From the NCBI GenBank assembly GCA_032207245.1, contig CM063500.1, forward strand, positions 19,755,234 through 19,819,233: 64,000 bases of DNA, read 5' to 3'. The DNA comes from Pardosa pseudoannulata. Lineage: Eukaryota > Arthropoda > Arachnida > Araneae > Lycosidae. The notes under the pieces were generated by a model. It was not told the origin of the DNA, ran no database searches, and was given only the letters and a program-made list of their open reading frames with translations. The translations under genes and the position numbers were made by a program. Positions 30,155 to 42,890 of this stretch are shown here, in pieces (position 1 is the first letter of the stretch; the number at the start of each line of letters is the position of its first letter).

Positions 30155-30800
30155 TCAAGAGCCAAAATATTATGACCACCCCTACATTTTGCAATGAACT
30201 CGCCTGGACGACGTGGAAGGCACGTGATCAGGTGGAAGTGGTATTTAACTGCTGCTGGAGAGTCTGAAGAGTCATTCTTTCACTTCTGTGTGTGATGGGA
30301 AAGGCTGCTGATCTAAGCGACTTTGATAGAGGAGAGATTGTAATGGTTCGAGGTCTCGGAACAAGTATTTCCGAAACTCACGACTCGTGGGTTCTTCGCG
30401 ATCTACAGATGTTAGTACTTATGCAAAGTGGATGAATGACAGTGAAACCAGCAATAGACGGCATGGTGTTGGACGTCCACACGATATCAAAAAAAAAAAA
30501 AAAAGGTCGTCGGAGACTGTCTCACATGGTGAAGCAAAACCGAAAACAGACAGTGGCTCAGCTGACAACCCAATACAATGCAGGACCAAGTAGAATAGTA
30601 TCGGAGCACACTGTTCAGCGGACATTGTTGGATATGGGGCTACACAGCAAACGTCCCACTCGTGTGCCTTTGCTGACCAAGCGTCATCGCCAACTGCTCC
30701 TACGCCTGGCCCGGGAACATCGCGACTGGTCCATGGATCAGTGGCAGAGAGTTGCCTGGTCAGATGAATCACGGTTTATCATCCCGCCGATGGCCGTTAC
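30154..30800 (+). mobile_element. Tc1-like transposon, 5' part, inserted at a TA repeat
   Basis: The end ctcaagagccaaaatattat follows TA of the microsatellite, matching Tc1/mariner target choice. The transposase region follows from 30297 and breaks off near 30800 at a foreign hAT-like end. The 3' half is missing. Confidence 0.75.
30297..30789 (+). pseudogene. Tc1-like transposase, broken
   Basis: It starts MGKAADLSDFDRGEIVMVRG and changes frame near an A15 run at 30489. It continues QNRKQTVAQLTTQYNAGPSR, then SEHTVQRTLLDMGLHSKRPT and QWQRVAWSDESRFII. The second helix-turn-helix and the first catalytic Asp (SDESRF) are present. The other two acidic residues lie beyond the break, so it cannot be active. 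Confidence 0.85.
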
Positions 30801-30889
30801 CATACCTTTTAAATACGTATTTAATTGCGGCTCGCGAAAAATTTCAAAATTTGAAAAATGGTTCGGAATATCAAAGACCTTGGCCACCC

Positions 30890-30893
<4 letters not shown>
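30790..30893 (+). mobile_element. hAT-like terminal fragment
   Basis: It ends aagaccttggccacccctg, the inverse of CAGGGGTGGCCAAGG, a common hAT end. It abuts a TA repeat on the right and the truncated Tc1 on the left. Confidence 0.5.

Positions 30894-30965
<72 letters not shown>
30894..30965. repeat. (TA)n(CA)n microsatellite
   Basis: About 60 bp of TA followed by a short CA run. Confidence 0.95.
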
Positions 30966-31145
30966 GGGTAACGGCCGCATAAATTCTGCACAGCTAGATT
31001 CCACGTTGGGAGTACATAAAAACTGCCCAAAAAAGTGTTCCTGTACGATCCATAGTTTACCAGAAAAATACAAAAACAAAGTATGATGTCATTTACGGTG
31101 CAAGAAAAAAAAACACTTTATTGGACATATCAACAGCAGTGTATG
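30966..31145 (+). mobile_element. End fragment of the DUF4817-type transposon
   Basis: It is closely similar to 25478-25655 (cacagctagattcc, gggagtacataaaaactgcc, aagtgttcctgtacgatcca). Only the left terminal repeat is present. Confidence 0.75.
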
Positions 31146-31189
31146 ATTACATAATGATAATAAAATACGAATTTTTGATACTGAAATAA

Positions 31190-34100
31190 ATAAATATAAA
31201 AAATTTATTCTTTAACATTAAATAAAATTACAAATTCATAAGAGTTCAATTTTAAAATATGTAATGTACTTATTATTATTTTCGTTACTTATTTTAAATT
31301 TTTCAGTGTCTCATTTTCTGTTCCATTGCTTTAGTTGAGATCGTATGATTTGCAATATAAAAATATAAAATAATCAGCAAAATGTTACTTGCCCCATCCA
31401 AAAGTCGAACCCGGGTCTATTAATATTCCTTAACAGACAAAATGAAATAGAAATTTTTGTTTCTTAAGTAAAATTAGTTTTATTTTTTGAAAAATAATTC
31501 TAGACCTTTAACATGAAATTAATCTACAAATTTATGAGAGTTAAATTTCAAATTATCTAATGTACCTATTTTAATCTCTTTATTTGTATTAAAAAATTTC
31601 AGCATCTGATTTTCTGTAAGTCAGTGCTTAGTATGAGATCACTTTAAATGTAAAAATACAAAATAATCATCAAAAAAGTGGTCTGCAATAATCAGTAAAA
31701 AGTGGTATAAAATAATCAGCAAAAAGTTACATGTGTCAGCCGAGAGTTCAACCTGGGTCTATTAATTTTCATTAAGACACGAAATGAAATAGAATTTTTT
31801 TTATTCTAAAGTAATATTGGTTTTATTTTTTGAAAAAGAATTCTACACTTTAACATGAAATTAATCTACAATTTATGAGAGTTAAATTTCAAATTATCTA
31901 ATGTACCTATTTTAATCTCTTTATTTGTATTAAAAAATTTCAGTATATCATTTTCTGTTCTTCAATGTTTAGTATGAGATCGCTTGAAATGTAAAAATAC
32001 AAAATAATCATCAAAAAAGTGGTCTGCAATAATCAGCAAAATGTGGTATAAAATAATCAGCAAAAAGTTACTTGCGTTGACCTAGAGTCGAACTCGGGTC
32101 GATTAATATTCCTTAACAGACGAAATGAAATAGAAATTTTTTATTCTGAAGTAAAATTAGTTTTATATTTTGAAAAAGAATTCTAGACTTTAACATAAAA
32201 TTAATTTACAAATTTATGAAAGATAAATTTCAAATTATCTAATTACCTATTTTAATCTCTTTATTTGTATTAAAAAATTTCAGTATATCATTTTCTGTTC
32301 TTCAATGTTTAGTATGAGATCGCTTGAAATGTAAAAATACAAAATAATCATCAAAAAAAGTGGTCTACAATAATCAGCAAAAAGTTACTTGCGTCGACTG
32401 ATAGGTGAACCCGGGTCTATTAATATTCATTAACAGACGAAATGAAATAGAAATTTTTATTCTAAAGTAAAATTGGTTTTATATTTTGAAAAAGAATTCT
32501 AGACTTTAACATAAAATTAATTTACAAATTTATGAAAGATAAATTTCAAATTATCTAATTACCTATTTTAATCTCGTTAGTTATATTAAGAAATTTTAGC
32601 AATTGATTTTCTGTCCTTCAGTGCTTAATATGAGATCGCTTGAAATGTAAAAATACAAAATAATCATCAAAAAAGTGGTCTACAATAATCAGCATAAAGT
32701 GGTATAAAATAATCAGCATAAAGTGGTATAAAAGTTACTTGCGTCGACCGAGAGTTTATCCCAGGTCTATTAATATTACTCAACAGACGAAATGAAATAG
32801 AAGTTTTTGATTCTTAATTAAAATTAGTTTTATTTTTTGAAAAAGAATTCTAGACCTTTAACATGAAATTAATCTACAAATTTATGAGAGTTCAACTTGA
32901 AATTATGTAATATACCTATTTTAATTTCGTTAGTTATATTAAAAATTTTTCAGCTTCTCATTTTCTGTCCATCAGTGCTTAGTATGAGATCGCTTGAAAT
33001 TGAAAAATACAAAATAATCATCAAAAAAGTGGTCTCCAATAATTATCGTAAAGTGGTATAAAATAATCAGCAAAAAGTTACTTGTATCGACCGCGAGTTG
33101 AATCCGGGTCTATTAATATTCATTAACACACGAAATGATATTAAAAAAAATATTCTAAAGTAAAAGTGGTTTTACTTTTTGAAAAAGAATTCTACACTTT
33201 AACATGAAATTAATCTACAAAATTATGAGAGATAAATTTCAAGTTATCTAATGTACCTATTTTAATTTCGTTAGTTATATTAAAAAAATTTCAGCATCTC
33301 ATTTTCTGCCCGCCAGTGCTGAGTGTGGCATCGCTTGAAATGTAAAAATACAAAATAATCATCAAAAAAGTGGTCTGCAATAATCAGTAAAAAGTGGTAT
33401 AAAATAATCAGCAAAAAGTTACTTGCGTTGACCTACAGTTGAACCCGGGTCTATTAATATTCATTAACAGACGAAATGAAATAGAAATTTTTTATTCTAA
33501 AGTAAAAATTATTTTATTTTTTGAAAAACAATTCTAGACTTAAAATTTAAATTAATCTACAAATTTATGAGAGTTAAATTTCAAATTATGTAATATACCT
33601 ATATTAATTTCGTTAGTTATATTAAAATAATTTCAGCATCTCATTTTCTGTAAGTCAGTGCTTAGTATGAGATCGCTTGAAATGTAAAAATACAAAATAA
33701 TCATCAAAAAAGTGGTCTACAATAATCAGCATAAAGTGGTATAAAATAATCAGCAAAAAGTTACTTGCGTTGACCTAGAGTCGAACTCGGGTCGATTAAT
33801 ATTCCTTAACAGACGAAATGAAATAGAAAGTTTTTATTCTTAAATAAAATTGGTTTTATTTTTTGAAAAAGAATTCTAGACTTTAACATGAAATTAATCT
33901 ACAAACTTACGAGAGATAAATTTCAAATTGTCTAATGTACCTATTTTAATCTCGTTAGTTATATTAAGAAAATTCAGCAATTCCTTTTCTGTTCTTCAGT
34001 GCTGAGTATGGCATCGCTTGAAATGTAAAAATACAAAATAATCATCAAAAAAAGTGGTCTACAATAATCAGCATAAAGTGGTATAAAATAATCAGCAGAA

Positions 34101-34355
34101 AGTGGTATAAAATAATCAGCAAAAAGTTACTTGCGTCGACTGATAGGTGAACCCGGGTCTATTAATATTCATTAACAGACGAAATGAAATAGAAATTTTT
34201 ATTCTAAAGTAAAATTGGTTTTATTTTTTTAAGAAAAAAAAATTCTACATTTTAACATGAGATTAATCTACAAATTTATAAGAAATAAATTTCACATTAT
34301 CTGATGTACCTATTTCAATCTCGTTAGTTATAATAAAAAAAAAATTCAGTATCTC
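31190..34355 (+). repeat. Satellite array, ~342-bp unit, 9 or more copies, running into an assembly gap
   Basis: The gaacccgggtctattaat box recurs near 31405, 31746, 32087, 32405, 32751, 33096, 33438, 33781 and 34147. Every unit also has aaaataatca.caaaaagt and gacgaaatgaaatagaa. On the - strand the box reads cccgggttcgac, like a tRNA T-arm and Pol III B box. Confidence 0.93.
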
Positions 34356-34455
34356 NNNNNNNNNNNNNNNNNNNNNNNNNNNNNNNNNNNNNNNNNNNNN
34401 NNNNNNNNNNNNNNNNNNNNNNNNNNNNNNNNNNNNNNNNNNNNNNNNNNNNNNN
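34356..34455. other. Assembly gap (100 N)
   Basis: One hundred unknown bases inside or at the end of the 342-bp satellite. A round number, so the true array length is unknown. Confidence 0.99.
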
Positions 34456-34469
34456 GCTGATATTGCATT

Positions 34470-34720
34470 TAATTTGCTTATTAAGTGGTTTTTTACGGTG
34501 AGAAAATTCTTTCATCGCTCTTGGGTGTACCTCTGTTCGATCAGAGTGAACTCTGTGGTTTTTCTTTGTCTGTTGACCAGTAAAAAAGATGTGCATTGTA
34601 GCTGCTCTGGAATAAAGTTTGAATTAGACTTGTGCCGTTTAGTTCAATGTCAGCCCAACTGCATTTTTATTACTGCAAACTGTTGAGCTTTCTCCTTGTC
34701 AAGGAGTTTTTTATAAAAAA
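34470..34720 (+). repeat. LTR-like repeat, copy 2
   Basis: Second copy of the 28700-28990 sequence (gctcttgggtgtacctctgt, aataaagtttgaattagact, cttgtgccgttt). Confidence 0.5.
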
Positions 34721-34727
34721 GGAATTA

Positions 34728-34732
34728 TATAA

Positions 34733-34763
<31 letters not shown>

Positions 34764-34835
34764 CATATATATATATATATCTTATATATTATATATATAC
34801 ATACATATATACATACATATATACATATAAATATA

Positions 34836-34882
<47 letters not shown>

Positions 34883-35035
34883 TATACATACATATACATA
34901 CATATATGTTATATATACAATATACATACATATATATATGTATAATATACATATATATATATATGTATATATATATGTTATATATATATATATGTATATA
35001 TATATATACATACATACATATATATATATATGTTG

Positions 35036-35067
<32 letters not shown>

Positions 35068-35108
35068 CAGATACATACATATATATGTATATATATATAC
35101 ATACATAC

Positions 35109-35183
<75 letters not shown>

Positions 35184-35282
35184 CATATACATACATATAT
35201 ATATGTATATATATATGTTATATATATAAATATATAATGTATATATATATGTATATATATACATAATACAAACATACATATA

Positions 35283-35339
<57 letters not shown>

Positions 35340-35340
35340 T
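34728..35340. repeat. (TA)n/(TACA)n microsatellite
   Basis: About 610 bp of TA-, TACA- and TATG-type repeats. Tyr-Ile open frames on both strands here are artefacts. Confidence 0.98.
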
Positions 35341-35866
35341 CGAACCATTTACGTGTTTGGATAAAAGTGGATCGCCAACAAAAATTCTCTAAAAAGTATC
35401 GCATCTGTATTACAAAGAAAATGTACCTCATCGTAAAAAAAATACGTTTTTCTAGGAACTGCCAAAAAAGAAAAAAATACAAAGAGAGACTAGTTTGACA
35501 AGGTCCTGTCTTGACCTGATAATTTTTACACTTTCTGGCAACGATAGCATCTTTTCCTTCCGCGTTTGATTATAGAGTAGATAATTAATTGGGATCAAAT
35601 TTGGGGTCTCGGTAAATTAGTCCCCTGAAGAAAATTGAGAACGTATATGAATCCTGAATCGGCATTCCTTTAGATCAAATGAAAGTTAAATTCCTAGTCT
35701 AGTTACCAATTATAGATGTATATGCATGCTAAAATAACTTGGTTTCACTACAGAAGAGCTTTCCTTTATTAGTCTGGTTACAAATTTTTATACGCAGCTA
35801 TCTAGACAGTGTACAAGAAACCTGTTTTCTCAATTTATAGTAATTGTTTTCAAACTATCTTTTCTA
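35341..35866. other. Nothing assignable
   Basis: Anonymous sequence between the microsatellite and the first full Helitron. Confidence 0.5.
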
Positions 35867-36683
35867 TCCCATATATAATAATAGCCTAAGTTATCTGTAC
35901 GTCTGTCCTCGATTTTATGAAGCGGTTGGACCTGGAATGGATAGAGGCATCCACAGTTAGCAAAATTCAAAGAGAGTAATGTTTATCATCTCCTAAACTA
36001 TAGATACGATTCTAAAATAAATTGGTATAAATAGGCTTCATATCACAGCGAAAAATACTGCCTTCTTTAAAACGTTCGAAATCGACCCCTTCCCCTCTTT
36101 TCGAGCTTTTAATGCCATAATTTCAACTCCTATTTTCCCCGGTTAAGAGCAGGCGATTAAATTTATCAATTTATCCCATAATAAATAGGTAAAAATAACA
36201 TTTTTCTAGCATTATGACGTCTTTCCTTTAACCATCTCATTGAATCATTTCTTATTTTAAATTATTTAAATTATGCCTATGACTGCTACCATATTACAGT
36301 CGACATATGTCACTAATGACTACTGCATCAGAATGACGTCATAAATTACCAGAGATGGAAATTTGGTACTATAAATTTACCTGTCTGACATCATTATGAC
36401 GGAGAAATCACCAGTGACATATGTCGACTGTAATATGATAGCAGCCTTATTTTCATATGTTTAATCATTGAACTTATATATTACGTGAATGATTTTCTTT
36501 TATATTTGGCTTAAATAATAGATACATATGTGATAATTTTAAATTGAATCATCGATTATTTTTTATTGCAAGATAATTCTCAGCCAAAAAACAAACCATT
36601 TTTTTACCTGCCTCATAGCGTACTTTACAATTTTGGAAAATTAAAAATTTTACTAATCCTTCATATGACGGGCTATATGCTAG
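35867..36683 (+). mobile_element. Non-autonomous Helitron, short form, both ends present
   Basis: It starts after A with TCCCATATATAATAATAGCC and ends tcatatgacgggctatatgctag followed by T (CTAG at 36680-36683). The left arm of the end hairpin has lost some bases here. It lacks the BEL/Pao-like insert of the array copies and contains a nested MITE at 36279-36443. It carries no Rep/helicase gene. Confidence 0.8.
36279..36443. mobile_element. MITE nested in Helitron
   Basis: Inverted ends tgctaccatattacagtcga and, inverted, tgctatcatattacagtcga. Flanking GCCT on both sides (36275-36278, 36444-36447) restores the Helitron sequence seen in other copies when the insert is removed. Superfamily unclear. 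Confidence 0.78.
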
Positions 36684-36998
36684 TTATTAAAATACTTTTC
36701 ATTATTAGATTTATTACTATTATTTCTAAATGTAGATGCAATCCTAATATCCTTAGAAGAGTATAAACTCTAATACAGTGAAATTGGTAAATTCTACTGA
36801 GTCTTTAAAAAGTTTGAGATGACAACAAGACTAATGACAGCTTGAAATTACATAAGTTTATTTTTTTTTCAAGAAAAATATGGTATAGTATTAAATATTA
36901 CTAACAAAATAATAAAATACTTGACATATATAAGGCATACAACACTTAGTTACAACAAGCTAATATAAAATAAATATAAAAAGCATTTATTTAAAAAA

Positions 36999-37921
36999 CT
37001 AGCATATAGCCCGTCATATGACGGAATCAGTAAAATTTTTAATTTTCCAAAATTATAAAGTATCCTATGAGGCAGGTAAAAAATATTTTTTTGTATTTTG
37101 GCTGAGAATTATGTGGTACACGCTCAATAATTTGTTTATCTTCATACTCCTCTAAAGTCTCCCGATACTGTGAATACAGTTTAGAATCACGTTGAATTCA
37201 TTTAGAAAGAGAATTCAAAGTTTTCTTAGCTACGTCGAAATTATCGTTAAGTTCTTTCCAATTTTTAGTCACAGTAATTAATGGAAGTAAAGGAATAAAA
37301 CTATCATTTGCACTACACCCTGGAGGTAGATAGAATTTGTTTTTAATACCTGAGATAAAATTTTCATTGCAACAAAAAATAATCGATGATTAAATTTAAA
37401 ATTATCACACATGTACCTAATCTATTATTTAAGTCAAATATAAATAAAATTATTTACAAAATAAATAAGTTCAGCGATAAAATGTATTAAAATAATGCAG
37501 ACGATATTTAAATAATTTAAAGTAAGAAATGATTAAATGAGATGGTAAAGGAATGACTTCATAATGCTAGAAAAAATGTTATTTTTACCTATTTATTATG
37601 TGATAAATTGCTAAATTTAATTGCCTTCTCTTAACCGGGAAAATGGGGCTTGAAATAACTCTCGAAAAGGTGGGAAGGGGTAGACTCCGAACGTTTTAAA
37701 GACGACAGCATTTTTTGGTTTGACATGAAGCATATTTATACCAATTTATTTTAGAATCGGATAGATAGTTTAGGAGAAGATAAACTTTACTCGCTTTGAA
37801 TTTTGCTAAACCTAACTCATCAAGAATCCAATATGGATGCCTCTATCCATTTCAGGTCCAACTGCCTCATAAATTCGAGGCTAGACGGACAAATAACTTT
37901 AGATATTACTGTATAGGGGAT
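36999..37921 (-). mobile_element. Helitron, array unit 1
   Basis: The 5' end is TCCCCTATAC (slightly decayed). The 3' end is the CCGTCATATGACGG hairpin and CTAG. It contains the BEL/Pao-like piece. Confidence 0.8.
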
Positions 37922-38175
37922 GTAGATGCAATCCTAATATCTTTAGCAGAGTATAAACTCTAATACAGTGAAATTGGTAAATGCTACTGAGTATATAATT
38001 AGCTTGAGATGACAACAAGAATAATGACAGTTAAAAAAAATTTTTTTTTCAAGAAAAATATGGTATAGTATTAAATATTACTAACAAGAAAATAAAATAC
38101 TGGATATATATAAGGTATATAACACTTAGTTACAAGCTAATATAAAATAAATATAAAAAGCATTTTATTAAAAAA

Positions 38176-39079
38176 CTAGCCTATAGCTCGTCATATGAAG
38201 GGATCAGTAAAATTTTTAATTTTCCAGAATTGTAAAGTACCCTATGAGACTCGAAAAAAAATGGTTTGTTTTTTGGATGAGAATGATCTGGTACACGCTC
38301 AATAATTTGTTTATCTTTATACTCCTCTAAAGTCTCCCGATACTGCGAATGCAGTTTAGAATCCCGTTGAATTCATTTAGAAGGACAATTCAAAGTTTTC
38401 TTAGCTACGTCGAAATTATCGTTAAATTTTTTTTTGCCACAGAAATTAAGGGAAGTATAGGAATGAAATTATCATTTCCACTACACCTTGGAGGTAGATA
38501 GAATTTGTTGTTAATACCGGTGATAAAATTTTCCTTGCAACAAAAAATAATCGATGATTCAATTTAAAATTATCACATATGTATCTGATCTATTATTTAA
38601 GCTAAATATAAAAGAAAATTGTTTACGTAATAACTAAGTTTTGTGATAAAAAGTATGAAAATAATGCAAACGATATTTAAACAATTTAAAATAAGAAATG
38701 ATTAAATGAGATGGTAAAGGAATGACGTCATAATGCTAGAAAAAATGTTATTTTTACCTATTTATTATGTGATAAATTGCTAAATTTAATTGCCTTCTCT
38801 TAACCGGGAAAATAGGGCTTGAAATAACTCTCGAAAAGGTGGGAAGGGGTAGATTCCGAACGTTTTAAAGACGACAGCATTTTTTGGTTTGACATGAAGC
38901 ATATTTATACCAATTTATTTTAGAATCGGATAGATAGTTTAGGAGAAGATAAACTTTACTCGCTTTGAATTTTGCTAACCCTAACTCATCAAGAATCCAA
39001 TATGATTGCCTCTATCCATTCCAGGTCCAACCGCTACATAAATTCGATAATTTAGGCTATGTATTACTATATAGGGGGA
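38176..39079 (-). mobile_element. Helitron, array unit 2
   Basis: The 5' end is TCCCCCTATATAGTAATAC. The 3' hairpin arms have mutated (ccttcatatgacgag). BEL/Pao-like piece present. Confidence 0.8.
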
Positions 39080-39347
39080 TTTAGACGCAATCCTAATATC
39101 TTTAGCAGAGTATAAACGTTAATACAGTGAAAAAAGTAAGTACTACTGAGTCTATAAAGAGTTTGAGATGACAACAAGACTAATGACAGTTTGAAATTAC
39201 ATAATTTTATTTTTTTTTCAAGAAAAATATGGTATAGTATTAAATATTACTAACAAGAAAATAAAATACGTAACATATATAATGTCTACAACACTTAGTT
39301 ACAACAAACTAATATAAAATAAATATAAAAAGCATTTTATTAAAAAA

Positions 39348-40263
39348 CTAGCATATACCCCGTCATATGAAGGAATAAGCAAAATTTTTAATTTTCCAGA
39401 ATTGTAAAGTACCCTATGAGGCAGGTAAAAAATGGTTTGTTTATTGGCTGAGAATTATTTGGTGCACGCTCAATAATTTGTTTATCTTCATACTCCTCTA
39501 AAATTTCCTGATACTGCAAAGGCAGTTTAGAATCACGTTGAATTCATTTAGAAAGATAATTCAAAATTTTGTTAGCTACGTCGAAATTATCGTTAAATTT
39601 TTTTTTTTTGCCACAGAAATTAATGCAAATAAAGGAATGCAACTATCATTTCCACTACACCCTGGAGGTAGATAGAATTTGTTGTTAATGCTAGTGATAA
39701 AATTTTCATTGAAACAAAAAAATAATCAAGATTAAATTTAAAATTACCATAGATGTACCTAATATATTATTTAAGCCAAGTATAAGAGAAAATTATTTAC
39801 GTAATATCTAAATTCAGTTATAAAAAGTATGAAAATAATGCAGGCGATATTTAAATAATTTAAAATAAGAAATGATTAAATGAGATTGTAAAGGAATGAT
39901 GTCATAATGCTAGAAAAAATGTTATTTTTACCTATTTATTATGTGATAAATTGATGAATTTAATCGCCTGCTCTTAATAGGGGAAAATAGGGTTTGAAAT
40001 AATGGCATTAAAGGGGGAACGAGTAGATTTCGAACGTTTTAAAGACGACAGTATCTTTCGTTGTGATATGAAGCATATTTATACCAATTTATTTTAGAAT
40101 CTGATATATAGTTTAAGAGAAGATAAACTTCACTTGCTTTGAATTTTTCTAACACTAACTTATCAAGAATCCAATATGGATGCATCTATCCATTCCATGT
40201 CCAATCGCTACATAAATTCGACAACCGACGAACAGATAACTTAGGCTATTATTATATAGGGGA
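39348..40263 (-). mobile_element. Helitron, array unit 3
   Basis: The 5' end is TCCCCTATATAATAATAGCC. The 3' hairpin is imperfect (ccttcatatgacgggg). BEL/Pao-like piece present. Confidence 0.8.
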
Positions 40264-40529
40264 TTTAGACGCAATCCTAATATCTTTAGCAGAGTAAAAA
40301 CTGTAATACAGTGGAAAAGGTAAATGCTACTGAGTTTATAAAAAGCTTGAGATGACAAGAAGAATAATAACAATTTGAAATTACATAAGTTTATTTTTTT
40401 CAAGAAAAATATGGTATAGTATTAAATATTACTAACAAGAAAATGAAATATTGGACATACATAAGGTCTACAATACTTAGTTAAAACAAGCTAATATAAA
40501 ATAAATATAAAAAGCATTTTATTAAAAAA

Positions 40530-41431
40530 CTAGCATATAGCCCGTCATATGATGGCAACAGTAAAATTTTTAATCTTCCAGAATTGTAAAGTACCCTATG
40601 GGGCAGGTATAAAAACGGTTTGTTTTTTGGCTGAGAATTATCTGGTAGACGCTCAATAATTTGTTTATCTTTATACTCCTCTAAAGTCTCCCGATACTGC
40701 GAATGCAGTTTAGAATCACGTTGAATTCATTTAGAAAGATAATTCAAAGTTTTCTTAGCTACGTCGAAATTATCGTTAAATTTTTTTGCCCAAGAAATTA
40801 ACGAAAGTAAAGGAATGAAACTCACATTTCTACTACACGATGGAGGTAGATAAATTTTGTTGTTAATACTGGTGATAAAATTTTCATTGAAACAAAAAAT
40901 AATCAAGATTAAATTTAAAATTACCACAGATGTACCTAATCTATTATTTAAGCCAAGTATAAAAGAAAATTATTTACGTAATATCTAAGTTCAGTTATAA
41001 AAGTATGAAAATAATGCAGACGATATTTAAATAATTTAAAATAAGGATTAAAGGAATAACATAATAATGCTAGAAAAAATGTTATTTTTAACTATTTATT
41101 ATGTGATAAATTAATAAATTTAATACCCTGATCTTAACCGGGGAAAATAGGGTTTGAAATAATGGCATTAAAACTCGAAAATTGGGGAAGGGATGGATTT
41201 GTAACGTTTTAAAGCGAGAGTATTTTTTGCTGTGATATGGAACATAATTATACAAATTTATTTTAGAATCGGATCATAGTTTAGAAGAAGATAAACTTTA
41301 CTCGCTTTGAATTTTGCTAACCCTAACTCATCAAGAATCCAATATGGATGCCTCTATCCATTCGAGGTCCAAGCACTTCGTAAATTCGACGACAGACGAG
41401 CAGATAACTGAGGCTATTATTATATAGGGGA
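40530..41431 (-). mobile_element. Helitron, array unit 4
   Basis: Family-standard 5' end and CTAG 3' end. It holds the clearest BEL/Pao-like piece: KKFNDNFDVAKKTLNYLSK, a stop, then IQRDSKLHSQYRETLEEYKD. Confidence 0.82.
40540..40927 (-). pseudogene. BEL/Pao reverse-transcriptase-like fragment carried by a Helitron (example of six)
   Basis: On the - strand it reads KKFNDNFDVAKKTLNYLSK, stop, IQRDSKLHSQYRETLEEYKD, KQIIERLPD and then FLYLPHRVL. BEL/Pao polyproteins have this order just before the reverse transcriptase: AL.RL..LEKRL.RDPEL...Y...M.EYL..GH..PV, then YLPHH.V. The TGA after LSK is in all six array copies, so the piece was already dead when the array formed. The match is by pattern and short. 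Confidence 0.5.
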
Positions 41432-41699
41432 TTTAGAAGCAATCCTAATATCTTTAGCAGAGTATAAACTCTAATACAGTGAAATTGGTAAATTCTACTG
41501 AGTCTTTAAAAGTTTGAGATGACAACAAGACTAATGACAGCTTGAAATTACATAATTTTATTTTTTTTTCAAGAAAAATATGGTATAGTATTAAATATTA
41601 CTAACAAGAAAATAAAATACGTAACATATATAAGGTCTACAACACTTAGTTACAACAAACTAATATAAAATAAATATAAAAAGCATTTTATTAAAAAAA

Positions 41700-42623
41700 C
41701 TAGCATATAGCCCGTCATATGACGGCATCAGTAAAATTTTTCATTTTCCAGAATTTCAAAGTACCCTATGAGACAGGTAAAAAAATGGTTTGTTTTTTGG
41801 ATGAGAGTGATCTGGCATACGCTCAAAAATTTGTTTATCTTCATACTCCTCTAAAGTTTCCCGATACTTGGAATGCAGTTTAGAATCACATTGAATTCAT
41901 TTAGAAACAGAATTCAAAGTTTTCTTATCTACTTCGAAATTATTATCTTCCCATTTTTTTTGCCACAGAAATTAATGGAAGTAAAGGAATAAAACTATCA
42001 TTTGCACTACACCCTGGAGGTAGATAGAATTTGTTGTTAATAATGGTGATAAAATTTTCATTGAAACAAAAAATAATCAAGATTAAATTTAAAATTATCA
42101 CATATGTAACTAATCTATTATTTAAGCTAAATATAAAAGAAAATTGTTTACGTAATAACTAAGTTTTGTGATAAAAAGTATGAAAATAATGCAAACGATA
42201 TTTAAACAATTTAAAATAAGAAATGATTAAATGAGATGGTAAAGGAATGCCGTCATAATGCTAGAAAAAAATGTTTTTTTACTTATTTATTATGTGATAA
42301 ATTGATAAATTTAATCGCCCGATATTAACCGGGGAAAATAGTGCTTGAAATAATGGCATTAAACATTCAAAAAGGGGGGAAGGGGGGATTTTTAATGTTT
42401 TAAAGACGACAGTATTTTCGCTGTTATATGAAGCATATTTATAAAAATTTATTTTAGAATCTGATATATAGTTTAAGAGAAGATAAACTTCACTAGATTT
42501 CAATTTTGCTAACCCTAACTCATCAAGAATCTAATATGGATGGCTCTATCCATTCCAGGTCCAACCGCCACATAAATTCGACGATAGGCAAACAGATAGC
42601 TTAGTCTATTATTATATAGGGGA
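41700..42623 (-). mobile_element. Helitron, array unit 5
   Basis: Family-standard 5' end; the 3' hairpin reads gccgtcatatgacgggc. BEL/Pao-like piece present but frameshifted. Confidence 0.8.
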
Positions 42624-42890
42624 TTTAGACGCAATACTAATATATTCATCAGAGTATAAACTCTAATACAGTGAAAAAGGTAAATGCTAGTGTCTATAAA
42701 AAGTTTGAGATGACAGCAAGAATAATGACAATTTGAAATTACATGAGTTTATTTTTTTTTTCAAGAAAAATATAGTATAGTATTAAATATTACTAACAAG
42801 AAAATAAAATACTGGACATACATAAGGTCTACAACACTTAGTTAAAAGAAGCTAATAAAAAATAAATATAAAAAGCATTTTATTAAAAAA

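Noticed and set aside
31190..34355. CRISPR-like array
   Set aside because: Units are ~342 bp with repeats throughout and no short repeat/unique spacer pattern; the sequence is eukaryotic satellite.
28700..34720. A complete LTR retrotransposon between the two LTR-like repeats
   Set aside because: The interval holds microsatellites, Tc1 and satellite DNA, with no gag-pol coding or primer-binding site.
40155..42503. Small - strand proteins at 40155-40403 and 42279-42503
   Set aside because: They fall in Helitron 5' and middle sequence and are not kept in the sister array units.
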